Translations under genes and position numbers: made by a program
Part shown: piece after piece, positions 37,436-45,377 of the stretch
How positions within the stretch are numbered: position 1 is the first letter of the stretch
Layout: each line of letters opens with the position of its first letter
Assembly: GCF_000739715.2 (NCBI RefSeq)
Contig: NZ_BBJC02000002.1
Location: 274,731-338,730 of the forward strand
Direction of reading: 5' to 3'
Source of the DNA: Falsirhodobacter sp. alg1
GTDB lineage: Bacteria > Pseudomonadota > Alphaproteobacteria > Rhodobacterales > Rhodobacteraceae
Length of the DNA: 64,000 nt
Notes under the pieces: model-generated
Told to the model about the DNA's origin: nothing
Databases searched by the model: none
The model's input: only the letters and a program-made list of their open reading frames with translations

Positions 37436-38683
37436 TTGACCCGCGCAGCCCCCCTGTTGTTTGCAACCGATCCACGGCGGCTCGGTATCCTGTTTATCGC
37501 CACCGCCATGATTGCAGGGCTGGTGACGCTTGGCGTCACGGCAGTCATGAGCCTTGGCACAGGGCCTGCCAGTCTGGGAACGGCACATGGCGTGCTGATC
37601 ACACTGTTCGTCCTTATTCCCGTCCTGCTTGGCGGATTCGGCAATGCCCTGCTGCCTACCCGGATCGGGGCGAAGGGGCTTGCCTTTCCCCGCCTCTCGA
37701 ACCTGACCTGGTGGCTTTATATTCTGGCGCTTGGCTGTGCGATGACTGCGCTTTTCAGCGGCACCGTCTGGCCATGGGGATTGATAGCGCTTGTCCTGAT
37801 CGGCATTTCCCAGATCCTGGGCGCCATCATAGCGTTGACCACATTCATCAACATGCGCGCCATGCCTATGGCACAGGCGCCGGTTTTCGCCTGGGCCGTC
37901 GCATTGGCTTCGGCCGTCATTCTGGTATCGACTCCTGTCGTTGCCGCGGCGTCGCTTGTCTTGATGGCGGAAACCACAGCACCGGAAACGGAAACGCTGC
38001 GGCGGATCCTGTGGATCATCGGGCAGCCACAGATGGTCATCCTTGCCCTGCCCGCCCTTGGCCTGTTGGCCGAGATCGGAGCATCTGAAAAACACTGGCC
38101 CCGTCAGGCCATGGTCACGGTGTTGGGTCTGATGGCCCTGGTAGGCACAGTCCTCTGGATGGACCGTGCGATGAATGCACCTGCCCTGCCGGATGCTGAT
38201 GCGATGTTCCGCCTGTCGGCAGCCATCATCACGCCTGCCGGAATCTGTATTGCGGGTCTATGGTTGGCCTTCTGGCGCAATGCCACCTTGGCGCCCGGAA
38301 TACTGGGGGGCGGAATCGTTACTGCGACATTGATCGGCACCGCCCTTGCAATGAGTTCGAATATCGGGGCCGATCGTTTGCATGCCATGCTCGGCATCGC
38401 ATCCATCTTTGCGGCCTATGCCGGTTTCCAGATGTGGTTCGGGATTTTCACCGGCCGTGCCATGGCCCCGCGGGCGGGCGCTGTTCAGGCCGCGCTGGCA
38501 GTGGCAGGGGGCATGTTGACCCTGTGGACCAACGCGCCTTTGGCGCTTCACGCAGGTCTGGTCATCTCGTTTATCGGATTTGCGGCGCTGATCGTGATTG
38601 CCATCCACGCCGCGATCCATGGCCCTGCCGTAACATCACAGGGCCATATTCTTCCGGATCAGCCCAGCCGTGCCTTGACCTGA
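37436..38683 (+). CDS. Degenerate cytochrome c oxidase subunit I (CtaD)-like membrane protein
   Basis: Membrane protein of 415 residues with about 12 hydrophobic helices, colinear with haem-copper oxidase subunit I. Family stretches survive: TAHGVLITLFVLIPVLLGGF (49-68), GAKGLAFPRLSNLTWWL (78-94) and a helix-X-like LHAMLGIASIFAAYAGF (315-331). H51 and H316 align with the two low-spin haem ligands. The oxygen-reducing site is lost: the GHPEVY helix reads GQPQMV (196-201), the His-His copper pair is absent, and the first His of HFH is Arg (R314). The start is TTG, with a GGAG site 6 bases before. It may bind one bis-His haem and move electrons, but cannot be a normal terminal oxidase. Its 3' end overlaps yqeY by 25 bases on the other strand. 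Confidence 0.8.
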   Translation: MTRAAPLLFATDPRRLGILFIATAMIAGLVTLGVTAVMSLGTGPASLGTAHGVLITLFVLIPVLLGGFGNALLPTRIGAKGLAFPRLSNLTWWLYILALGCAMTALFSGTVWPWGLIALVLIGISQILGAIIALTTFINMRAMPMAQAPVFAWAVALASAVILVSTPVVAAASLVLMAETTAPETETLRRILWIIGQPQMVILALPALGLLAEIGASEKHWPRQAMVTVLGLMALVGTVLWMDRAMNAPALPDADAMFRLSAAIITPAGICIAGLWLAFWRNATLAPGILGGGIVTATLIGTALAMSSNIGADRLHAMLGIASIFAAYAGFQMWFGIFTGRAMAPRAGAVQAALAVAGGMLTLWTNAPLALHAGLVISFIGFAALIVIAIHAAIHGPAVTSQGHILPDQPSRALT

Positions 38684-39114
38684 GGGCCGACTGCCGCGAA
38701 ATCCATCTGTCCGGTATATTTACCCTTCAGCTCTGCCATCACGCGGCCCATGTCCCGCAGGGATGTGGCGCCTGCCGCCTCGATTGCGGCATCGATGGCA
38801 GCATTCACTTCGTCAACGCTCAGTCGACGGGGAAGGAATGCCTCGATCACCTTGATCTCTGCCTTTTCCTTGGCAGCCAGATCGACACGTCCGCCTTCTT
38901 CGTACATCCGGCTGCTTTCCTGGCGCTGTTTTACCATGCGGCTCAGGATTGCCAGAATCTCGTCATCCCCCACAGCCTCCTGACCTTCGGCACGGACGGC
39001 GATGTCACGATCCTTGATGGCGGCATTGATCAGGCGCAGGGTAGACAGGCGATCTGCTTCCTTCGCGCGCATCGCGTCTTTCAGTGCGGATTGCAGTGTG
39101 TCGCGAATGGCCAT
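38659..39114 (-). CDS. GatB/YqeY domain-containing protein
   Basis: Protein of 151 residues matching YqeY, a domain also found at the C-terminus of GatB. The start MAIRDTLQSALKDAMRAKE has a GGGAG ribosome-binding site. Conserved segments are LSTLRLINAAIKDRDIA near 28, EIKVIEAFLPRRLS near 88, and RDMGRVMAELKGKYTGQMD near 125. It may help tRNA-dependent amidation or another aminoacyl-tRNA process; its role alone is not known. It is divergent from carA. Confidence 0.92.
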   Translation of the reverse strand: MAIRDTLQSALKDAMRAKEADRLSTLRLINAAIKDRDIAVRAEGQEAVGDDEILAILSRMVKQRQESSRMYEEGGRVDLAAKEKAEIKVIEAFLPRRLSVDEVNAAIDAAIEAAGATSLRDMGRVMAELKGKYTGQMDFAAVGPQVKARLG

Positions 39115-39205
39115 CAAAAGCTCCCTTATAACAAACCAGCACATTACCCTTTGCATTCCGCCGGAGCAATCGACCTTGGCGGCACAAATGATTTACTGCC
39201 GCACC

Positions 39206-39234
39206 TTGACCCTGCACCCGCAAAAAGCATAGGT
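39206..39234 (+). promoter_or_regulatory. Possible carA promoter
   Basis: TTGACC (39206-39211), 16-17 bases, CATAGG/ATAGGT (39228-39234), about 30 bases before the carA start; an AAAGGAG ribosome-binding site follows. Confidence 0.45.
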
Positions 39235-39263
39235 TCCGACCGTTTATCAAAAGGAGTCGCGCG

Positions 39264-40415
39264 ATGGAGCCGCAATCGAAACCCACCGCCTGTCTGGCGT
39301 TGGCCGACGGCACGGTCTTCTACGGTCGCGGCTTTGGTGCCGTGGGCGAAACCGTAGCCGAGCTGGTGTTCAACACCGCGATGACCGGCTACCAGGAGAT
39401 CATGACGGACCCGTCCTATGCCGGTCAGATCGTGACATTCACCTTCCCCCATATCGGCAACGTCGGCACCACCGCCGAAGATGACGAGACCGCCGACCCC
39501 GTGGCCGCAGGCATGGTCGTGAAATGGGATCCCACCGAACCGTCGAACTGGCGTGCCACCTCCGACCTGACGAAGTGGCTGGCGGCCAAGGGCCGCATCG
39601 GAATCGGCGGTCTGGACACACGTCGCCTGACGCGGGCCGTACGCCAGCAGGGTGCGCCCCATGCCGCCCTCGCCCATGATCCCGAAGGCAACTTCGATGT
39701 AGAGGCGCTGGTCGCAAAGGCCCGCCAATGGCGCGGTCTAGTCGGCCTTGATCTGGCACGTGACGTGACCTGTGCCCAATCCTATCGCTGGGATGAAATG
39801 CGTTGGGCATGGCCCGACGGCTTCAAAACGCGTGAAGGGGCCGGGCTGAAGGTTGTCGCGATCGATTACGGTGCAAAGCGCAACATCCTGCGCTGCCTTG
39901 CCTCGGCCGGTTGCGACGTGACGGTTCTGCCCGCCACGGCCACGGCGGAGGATGTGCTTGCGCTGAACCCCGAGGGTGTATTCCTGTCGAACGGCCCCGG
40001 AGATCCTGCGGCGACCGGCGAATATGCCGTGCCAATGATCCAGGGCGTATTGGCCAAGGACGTTCCGGTCTTCGGGATCTGTCTTGGACACCAGATGCTG
40101 GCACTGGCGCTTGGCGCACAGACGGTCAAAATGAACCACGGCCATCATGGTGCCAACCACCCCGTAAAGGATGTGGATACCGGCAAGGTGGAAATCACCT
40201 CCATGAACCACGGCTTCACGGTGGATAGCCAGAGCCTGCCCGCAGGCGTCAGCGAAACGCATGTCAGCCTGTTCGACGGTTCGAACTGCGGCATCAAGGT
40301 GGATGGAAAGCCCGTATTTTCCGTACAGTACCACCCGGAGGCCAGCCCCGGCCCGCAGGACAGCTATCACCTGTTCGAACGCTTTGCCGATGCAATGAAG
40401 TCGCGTCGTGCCTGA
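39264..40415 (+). CDS. carA: Carbamoyl-phosphate synthase small subunit
   Basis: Glutaminase subunit that supplies ammonia to CarB. The 383 residues contain the N-terminal CPSase_sm domain (FGAVGETVAELVFNTAMTGYQ near 25) and a class I amidotransferase domain with the nucleophile in VFGICLGHQML near 270 and the His-Glu pair in QYHPEASPGP near 355. carB lies 17 kb away. Expression is probably independent of the following glycosyltransferase, which has its own regulatory region. Confidence 0.97.
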   Translation: MEPQSKPTACLALADGTVFYGRGFGAVGETVAELVFNTAMTGYQEIMTDPSYAGQIVTFTFPHIGNVGTTAEDDETADPVAAGMVVKWDPTEPSNWRATSDLTKWLAAKGRIGIGGLDTRRLTRAVRQQGAPHAALAHDPEGNFDVEALVAKARQWRGLVGLDLARDVTCAQSYRWDEMRWAWPDGFKTREGAGLKVVAIDYGAKRNILRCLASAGCDVTVLPATATAEDVLALNPEGVFLSNGPGDPAATGEYAVPMIQGVLAKDVPVFGICLGHQMLALALGAQTVKMNHGHHGANHPVKDVDTGKVEITSMNHGFTVDSQSLPAGVSETHVSLFDGSNCGIKVDGKPVFSVQYHPEASPGPQDSYHLFERFADAMKSRRA

Positions 40416-40456
40416 ATGGCAGCGGAGGCACAACCTCATGGTTAACAGTCTCCGAA

Positions 40457-40473
40457 TTAATGCCTGATTAACC
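40457..40473 (+). promoter_or_regulatory. CtrA-type binding site upstream of the GT2 gene
   Basis: TTAA (40457-40460), exactly 7 bases, TTAACC (40468-40473), matching the alphaproteobacterial CtrA box TTAA-N7-TTAAC. A third TTAA lies at 40442-40445. The box overlaps the -35 position of a TATAAT at 40494-40499, as in CtrA-activated promoters. Confidence 0.55.
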
Positions 40474-40476
40474 TTA

Positions 40477-40515
40477 TCGCGCGAACACTCCCGTATAATC
40501 CGGAGTGTCGCGCGA
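40477..40515. promoter_or_regulatory. Large palindrome over the -10 and start codon of the GT2 gene
   Basis: Left arm TCGCGCGAACACTCC (40477-40491) and right arm GGAGTGTCGCGCGA (40502-40515) are complementary over 14 bases with one bulged A. The loop holds TATAAT. The right arm includes the GGAG ribosome-binding site and the first base of the ATG. It may be a repressor operator or an RNA hairpin. Confidence 0.6.
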
Positions 40516-42362
40516 TGAGCCTTCTGCCTGTTTCCTTTGCCAATACCCGAGCAGAGCGTCCTGCGTCGCATTCCCGACCGTCCTTTGCGTCACTATTGCA
40601 GGACAGTGGGGCCCTGGACCCTGCCGGTATCGCCACAGCGCGCATGTTTGCCGCAGAACGCGGGATCAGCCTGCCCCGTGCCGTCATGGATCTGCGCCTT
40701 GTACCGCAGATGGTTCTTGCACCGCTGCTGGTCCGCCATTTCGGAATGCGCAGGATTGATCCGACGCTGCAACCCCCCGACCCCCGTCTGATTGACAGGC
40801 TCGGCGCCGCATTCTGCACCCGCGAAGGGGTGCTGCCCTGGCGGGACACCGGTGGCATCACTGTCATTCTTGCCCCGCTGCCCGAGGTTTACGAACGGCT
40901 GCACGAGCAGCTGGACCGTTGCTTTGGCCCGGTGGTCTGTGCCTTGGCGGACCCGGAGGCGATCACGGCTGCCCTGCTGGATGCCCGGGGGGCAGCAATG
41001 GCCCAAGCGGCACAATCGGCAGTTCCTGACCGGTTCAGCTGCCGTGGCTGGAACAGTGCCGCCATGCAGGAGCCGGTGATGTTCGGCCTCGTAGCACTTT
41101 TGGGCGCGATTATCCTTTGGCCGGCAGCCATGCTTGGAATAGCGACGGTCTGGGGGATCATCTCGCTGATCCTGTGCATCGGGTTGAAGCTGGTCGCCGC
41201 AATCGCAGCCCATCGCCGTGACAAACCCCGCCCTCCCGAGGCTGCGCCGGCGCATTTGCCCGATGTCTCCATTATCGTGGCCCTTTATCGCGAGGCGGAT
41301 ATTGCGGAACGCCTTGTTACCCGCCTGTCCGCGCTGGATTATCCGCGGGACAAGCTGGAGATCCTTCTGGCAATCGAGGAACGGGATACGCTGACCCGTG
41401 ACGCCCTGCATCGCGCCCGATTGCCCGAATGGATGCGCATTGCCGTGGTGCCGCACGGCAAACTGAAAACCAAGCCCCGCGCATTGAATCATGCCTTGGG
41501 AATGTGCCGCGGGTCCATCGTGGGAATTTTCGATGCCGAGGATGCGCCAGTGCCCGACCAGATCCGCCGTATTGCAGCGCGCTTTGCCGCGGCGGGGCCG
41601 GATCTGGCCTGCCTGCAGGGAATACTGGATTACTACAATCCCCGTACCAACTGGCTCGCACGGTGCTTCACCATCGAATATGCCACGTTGTTCAGGGTGA
41701 TCCTGCCGGGCATCCAACGGCTGGGCATGGCCATCCCCCTTGGCGGCACCACGCTGTATGTCCGCCGCGAGGCGTTGGAACATGTCGGCGCATGGGACGC
41801 GCATAATGTGACCGAAGATGCCGATCTGGGAATCCGGCTGGTTCGCCACGGCTACCGGACAGAAGTGATCGATACCGTCACCTACGAAGAGGCGAACTGC
41901 TTGCCCGTGGCGTGGGTCAAACAACGTTCCCGTTGGCAAAAAGGCTATATGATGACGTGGATCGTTCACATGCGGAATCCGCGCATTCTGCGTGCCGAAA
42001 TCGGCAATCGGGCGTTCTTCGGATTCCAGATCATGTTTTTCTGTGCCCTGTCACAGGCCATTCTGGCACCGGTCCTTTGGTCCTACTGGATGCTTGCACT
42101 CGGCTTTTCGCATCCTGTCACCTCCGGCCTTCCCGGATGGGCGGTCATCGTTCTGATCGCGATGTTCCTGCTGACAGAGGCCATCAATATCACCATAGGA
42201 ATACTCGCCCTGCGCCGCACAGGCCATAAGATGAGCGCGCTATGGGTGCCGACGCTTCTGTTCTATTTTCCGCTGGCCACCTTCTCCGTCTACAAGGCGC
42301 TGTGGGAAATGGTACGCAAGCCGTTCTATTGGGACAAGACCACCCACGGCCATTTCGGTTAG
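40515..42362 (+). CDS. Glycosyltransferase family 2 fused to an N-terminal MshEN/GspE-N-like domain
   Basis: Inner-membrane processive-type glycan synthase of 615 residues. Residues 24-160 resemble the N-terminal domain of type II secretion/pilus ATPases (GspE-N, MshEN: ARMFAAERGISLPRAVMDL, then TREGVLPWRDTGGITVILA). In MshE this domain binds c-di-GMP, but the arginine-led consensus is weak here. Two membrane helices (186-228) precede a GT2 domain with DAED (340-343), TED (433-435) and QRSRW (470-474), the D,D,D,QxxRW pattern of cellulose- and glucan-type synthases. Several C-terminal helices follow. Likely product: a beta-linked exopolysaccharide. The start lies in a palindrome behind a CtrA box. 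Its stop interlocks with that of gntR. Confidence 0.85.
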   Translation: MSLLPVSFANTRAERPASHSRPSFASLLQDSGALDPAGIATARMFAAERGISLPRAVMDLRLVPQMVLAPLLVRHFGMRRIDPTLQPPDPRLIDRLGAAFCTREGVLPWRDTGGITVILAPLPEVYERLHEQLDRCFGPVVCALADPEAITAALLDARGAAMAQAAQSAVPDRFSCRGWNSAAMQEPVMFGLVALLGAIILWPAAMLGIATVWGIISLILCIGLKLVAAIAAHRRDKPRPPEAAPAHLPDVSIIVALYREADIAERLVTRLSALDYPRDKLEILLAIEERDTLTRDALHRARLPEWMRIAVVPHGKLKTKPRALNHALGMCRGSIVGIFDAEDAPVPDQIRRIAARFAAAGPDLACLQGILDYYNPRTNWLARCFTIEYATLFRVILPGIQRLGMAIPLGGTTLYVRREALEHVGAWDAHNVTEDADLGIRLVRHGYRTEVIDTVTYEEANCLPVAWVKQRSRWQKGYMMTWIVHMRNPRILRAEIGNRAFFGFQIMFFCALSQAILAPVLWSYWMLALGFSHPVTSGLPGWAVIVLIAMFLLTEAINITIGILALRRTGHKMSALWVPTLLFYFPLATFSVYKALWEMVRKPFYWDKTTHGHFG

Positions 42363-42994
42363 CGCAGGGGCAATTCTCCGGCATCTACCAGCAGGCGCGT
42401 TTCGAAAGCACGGGAAATATGGCTGCGCAGCGCCTCGTCGGCGGCATCGCCATCGCGCGCCTCGATTGCCCGCACGATGGTGTCATGCTCGGCAATGGCC
42501 ACTTCGTCCCGCCCCTTGGCCGCCAATGACGTACCCGCCATCAGGGCCATGGACCGTTGCAACAGGCCAAGCTGCTGCACCAGAAACCGGTTGTGCGAGG
42601 CCAGATGGATCTGCTTGTGAAACCTGCGGTTGGCACGGCTCAATACCTGCGGATCGGCCCCGATCAGATTCTTGTCGTCCTCGACCATGCGGCGGAGAAC
42701 GGCAACTTCCTCATCCCGCGCATGGTGGGCTGCAAGGCGGGCGGCCAGCCCCTCCAGTTCCGAACGGACGGCGTAGAATTCCGCAAGCTGTGTGTGATCC
42801 AGCGAAGCGACAATCAGGCTACGTCCGTCCCGCACGACCATCGATTGCGTTTCCAACCGCTGCAACGCCTCGCGCACGGGGGTCCGTGAAACGCCTAGGC
42901 GTTCGGCCAGCTCGGATTCCACCAGCCGGTCACCCGGCTTGTAAACCCGTGTCTCGATCGCTTCGATGATGAGCGAGTAGGCGTCCTTCTGCAT
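42359..42994 (-). CDS. GntR-family transcriptional regulator, FadR/FCD subfamily
   Basis: DNA-binding repressor or activator of 211 residues. The winged-helix domain (about 5-70) has VYKPGDRLVESELAERLGVSRTPVREALQRLE, the canonical GntR recognition stretch. The C-terminal FCD domain (about 80-205) should bind an organic acid with a metal: Asp/His candidates lie in RANRRFHKQIHLASHN and AIAEHDTIVRAIEARD. The ligand is unknown. It is divergent from the pyrimidine nucleotidase gene, with a palindrome between them as a possible operator. Confidence 0.9.
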   Translation of the reverse strand: MQKDAYSLIIEAIETRVYKPGDRLVESELAERLGVSRTPVREALQRLETQSMVVRDGRSLIVASLDHTQLAEFYAVRSELEGLAARLAAHHARDEEVAVLRRMVEDDKNLIGADPQVLSRANRRFHKQIHLASHNRFLVQQLGLLQRSMALMAGTSLAAKGRDEVAIAEHDTIVRAIEARDGDAADEALRSHISRAFETRLLVDAGELPLR

Positions 42995-43085
42995 TCCGGC
43001 CCTTTCCTGCGGGCAAGGCCGCCCTGAAAGCTTAGCGTCATTCCCACCCCGGATACAACCGATTGCCGCCCGAAGGTCCGAAGGT

Positions 43086-43103
43086 TATCATGCCGTTATG
43101 ATA
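43086..43103. promoter_or_regulatory. 18-base palindrome between gntR and the pyrimidine nucleotidase gene
   Basis: TATCAT-GCCGTT-ATGATA, perfect 6-base arms. The right arm includes the ATG of the nucleotidase gene. A natural candidate for a site bound by the adjacent GntR regulator. Confidence 0.4.
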
Positions 43104-43745
43104 CCAGACAGTTTTCGCCATGTGCGCGCATGGGTGTTCGATCTTGATAACACCCTCTATCACCCCTCGGCCCGTCTTTTCGACCAGATCGAGGTGCGGA
43201 TGACCGATTGGGTCATGCGGACCCTCTCCGTCACCCGCGATCATGCCGACCACCTGCGGGCCACCTACTGGCGCCTTCACGGAACGACGCTTGCAGGCCT
43301 GATGCGGGAACACGGGGTCGACCCCGTTCCCTATCTGGAAGATGTGCACGACATTTCCCTTACCCATCTGACCCCGGACGCAGAGCTTGCCCGGGGAATT
43401 GCAAATCTGCCGGGGCGGCGCTTTGTCTATACCAACGGATCGGCCCCCTATGCCGAACGGGTGCTTGCAGCGCGAGGGCTTTCGGGGTTGTTCGACGGCA
43501 TCTACGGCGTGGAGAATGCCGATTTCCAACCCAAGCCGGATGAAACGGCCTATCGTACCGTATTTGCCAAAGCGGGCATCGATCCCGCCGAAGGCGCGAT
43601 GTTCGAGGACGATCCCCGCAACCTTCTGGTGCCGCACGCCATGGGCATGCAAACCGTTCATGTGGCTGGTCTTGCGACACATGAATCCCATATCCATTAT
43701 CATACCGACGATTTGAGCGGATTTCTGGCTCGTATTCTGGAATAA
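43098..43745 (+). CDS. Pyrimidine 5'-nucleotidase (HAD superfamily, SDT1-like)
   Basis: Hydrolyses pyrimidine nucleotides by family assignment; 215 residues. Motif I is FDLDNTLYHPS near 14 (FDLDNTLY is diagnostic of this branch), motif II is VYTNGSAPYAE near 110, the lysine is in FQPKPDETAY near 148, and motif IV is FEDDPRNLLVPH near 172. It is followed by the UbiH-family gene after 4 bases, so both are probably co-transcribed. Confidence 0.88.
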   Translation: MIPDSFRHVRAWVFDLDNTLYHPSARLFDQIEVRMTDWVMRTLSVTRDHADHLRATYWRLHGTTLAGLMREHGVDPVPYLEDVHDISLTHLTPDAELARGIANLPGRRFVYTNGSAPYAERVLAARGLSGLFDGIYGVENADFQPKPDETAYRTVFAKAGIDPAEGAMFEDDPRNLLVPHAMGMQTVHVAGLATHESHIHYHTDDLSGFLARILE

Positions 43746-43749
43746 GCGC

Positions 43750-44925
43750 ATGGACACAGACATCTTGATTTCGGGCGGCGGAATCGCCGGCATGATTGCG
43801 GCGGCGGCATTCGGATCCGCCGGATTCACGGTTGTCTGTGTGGACCCCGCCTCTGGAAAGGCGGCTGCGGATGAGCGTTCGACCGCCTTCCTGCAACCCG
43901 CGCGCGACGTTCTGCGGCGGGCGGGCCTGTGGGACACCCTGCTGCCGCATGCGGCCCCATTGCAAGTCATGCGGATCATCGATGCCGGTGGTCCCGAAGG
44001 CGAGGCGCGCCAGAACGCCTCATTCGATGCTTCCGAGATTTCTGATCAGCCCTTCGGCTGGAACTTTCCCAACCGGCTGCTGCGCGATGTCTTGCCACAA
44101 CGACTGGCAGAGATGGCAAATGTCTCCTTCCTGCAGAACATCACCACCACCGCTCTGAACACACGCGAGACAGAGGCGCGGGTTACGCTGTCAGATGGCC
44201 AGCGTATCCGGGCAAAGCTGGTCATTGCCGCAGATGGCCGCGATTCACCCATGCGCCGCGCGGCAGGTATTGCCGTTCGTACAACCCGGTTCGGGCAGAA
44301 GGCGCTGAGTTTCAGCGTATCGCATACCATTCCGCATGATAACATCTCTACCGAACTGCACCGTAGCGGCGGGCCCTTTACGCTGGTGCCGCTTCCGGAT
44401 CGCGATGGCACCCCCGCATCGGCCGTCGTCTGGATGGAGCGCGGCCCCGAGGCAGAGCGTTTGCGTGCCCTGCCCCGAGAAGCTTTTGAAGACGCCATCA
44501 ACGAACGGTCCTGCGGTGTTCTGGGCCAGTTGCGCCTCATAACGGAGATCGGAATTTTTCCGATCATCGCCCAACGCGCCGAACGGATGGCCGGGCAGCG
44601 TATCGCCCTGATGGCCGAGGCCGCACATGTGCTGCCCCCGATCGGGGCACAGGGCCTGAATACATCCTTGGCCGATCTGGCAGCGCTGCTGGATCTGGCT
44701 ATCGCCCGCCCTGAAGGATTGGGGGATGCGACAATGCTTACCGCCTATCATACCGCCCGGCACAACGATATCCGCCTACGCTCTTTGGGGATCGAGATGC
44801 TGAACCGTGCCTCCATGATGGCTCCGGCCCCCTTACGAGATTTGCGATCGGCCATGTTGGGGCTGCTGCATGGCGCGCCGCCCGTTCGCCGCGCACTGAT
44901 GCGGGCAGGATTGGGCGCGCGCTAG
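43750..44925 (+). CDS. UbiH/UbiF-family FAD-dependent hydroxylase (ubiquinone biosynthesis)
   Basis: Flavin monooxygenase of 391 residues, likely hydroxylating the ubiquinone ring. The FAD-binding GGGIAGMIAAAAFG motif is at 9-22 and the DG motif is AADGRDSP near 160. The second FAD motif, normally GDAAH, reads MAEAAHVLPPIGAQGLNTS near 293, where Ala-Glu replaces Gly-Asp; I recall this form from related alphaproteobacterial proteins. Which ring position it modifies cannot be told. Its TAG stop interlocks by 4 bases with that of the opposite-strand Lrp gene. Confidence 0.85.
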   Translation: MDTDILISGGGIAGMIAAAAFGSAGFTVVCVDPASGKAAADERSTAFLQPARDVLRRAGLWDTLLPHAAPLQVMRIIDAGGPEGEARQNASFDASEISDQPFGWNFPNRLLRDVLPQRLAEMANVSFLQNITTTALNTRETEARVTLSDGQRIRAKLVIAADGRDSPMRRAAGIAVRTTRFGQKALSFSVSHTIPHDNISTELHRSGGPFTLVPLPDRDGTPASAVVWMERGPEAERLRALPREAFEDAINERSCGVLGQLRLITEIGIFPIIAQRAERMAGQRIALMAEAAHVLPPIGAQGLNTSLADLAALLDLAIARPEGLGDATMLTAYHTARHNDIRLRSLGIEMLNRASMMAPAPLRDLRSAMLGLLHGAPPVRRALMRAGLGAR

Positions 44926-45377
44926 ATCGGGCCGGGCCGGTGCTCTTCGGTCAGCAGGACATTGGCTTCCACCTGCCCCACGGCTGGCAACGTCATGATC
45001 CGGCGGCGCAGGATGCGTTCGAAATCGGCGATATCGCGCGCCACGACCCGCAGCCTGTAATCGAACAGGCCCAGCACGTGTTGCACGATCTGCACCTCGG
45101 GGATGGCAGTGGCAGCGCGTTCGAAATCCTCAAGGCTGACACGCCCCTTGGTCGCCAGCTTGATCCCCAGAAATACCGTCACCCCATAACCAAGCGCGTC
45201 CCGATCCACGCTGATCCGGCGGCCGGCCAGGATCCCCGCCTCTTCCAGCCGGCGGATGCGCCGCCACGCTGCGGGCTGGGACAGCCCCACCCTGCGGCCA
45301 AGCGCCCCGGCCGATAATGTCGCATCGGCTGCCAATGACCGCAGGATGGCACGGTCGGTTTCATCCAGATCGATCAT
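44922..45377 (-). CDS. Lrp/AsnC-family transcriptional regulator (second of tandem pair)
   Basis: Amino-acid-responsive regulator of 151 residues. It has an N-terminal helix-turn-helix (LGRRVGLSQPAAWRRIRRLEEAGIL, about 25-50) and the RAM ligand/oligomerisation domain (VTVFLGIKLATKG onwards). Its ATG overlaps the stop of the upstream paralogue by 4 bases, so the two are translated together and could form mixed oligomers. It is likely to act on branched-chain or other amino acid genes such as the divergent ilvC. Confidence 0.92.
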   Translation of the reverse strand: MIDLDETDRAILRSLAADATLSAGALGRRVGLSQPAAWRRIRRLEEAGILAGRRISVDRDALGYGVTVFLGIKLATKGRVSLEDFERAATAIPEVQIVQHVLGLFDYRLRVVARDIADFERILRRRIMTLPAVGQVEANVLLTEEHRPGPI

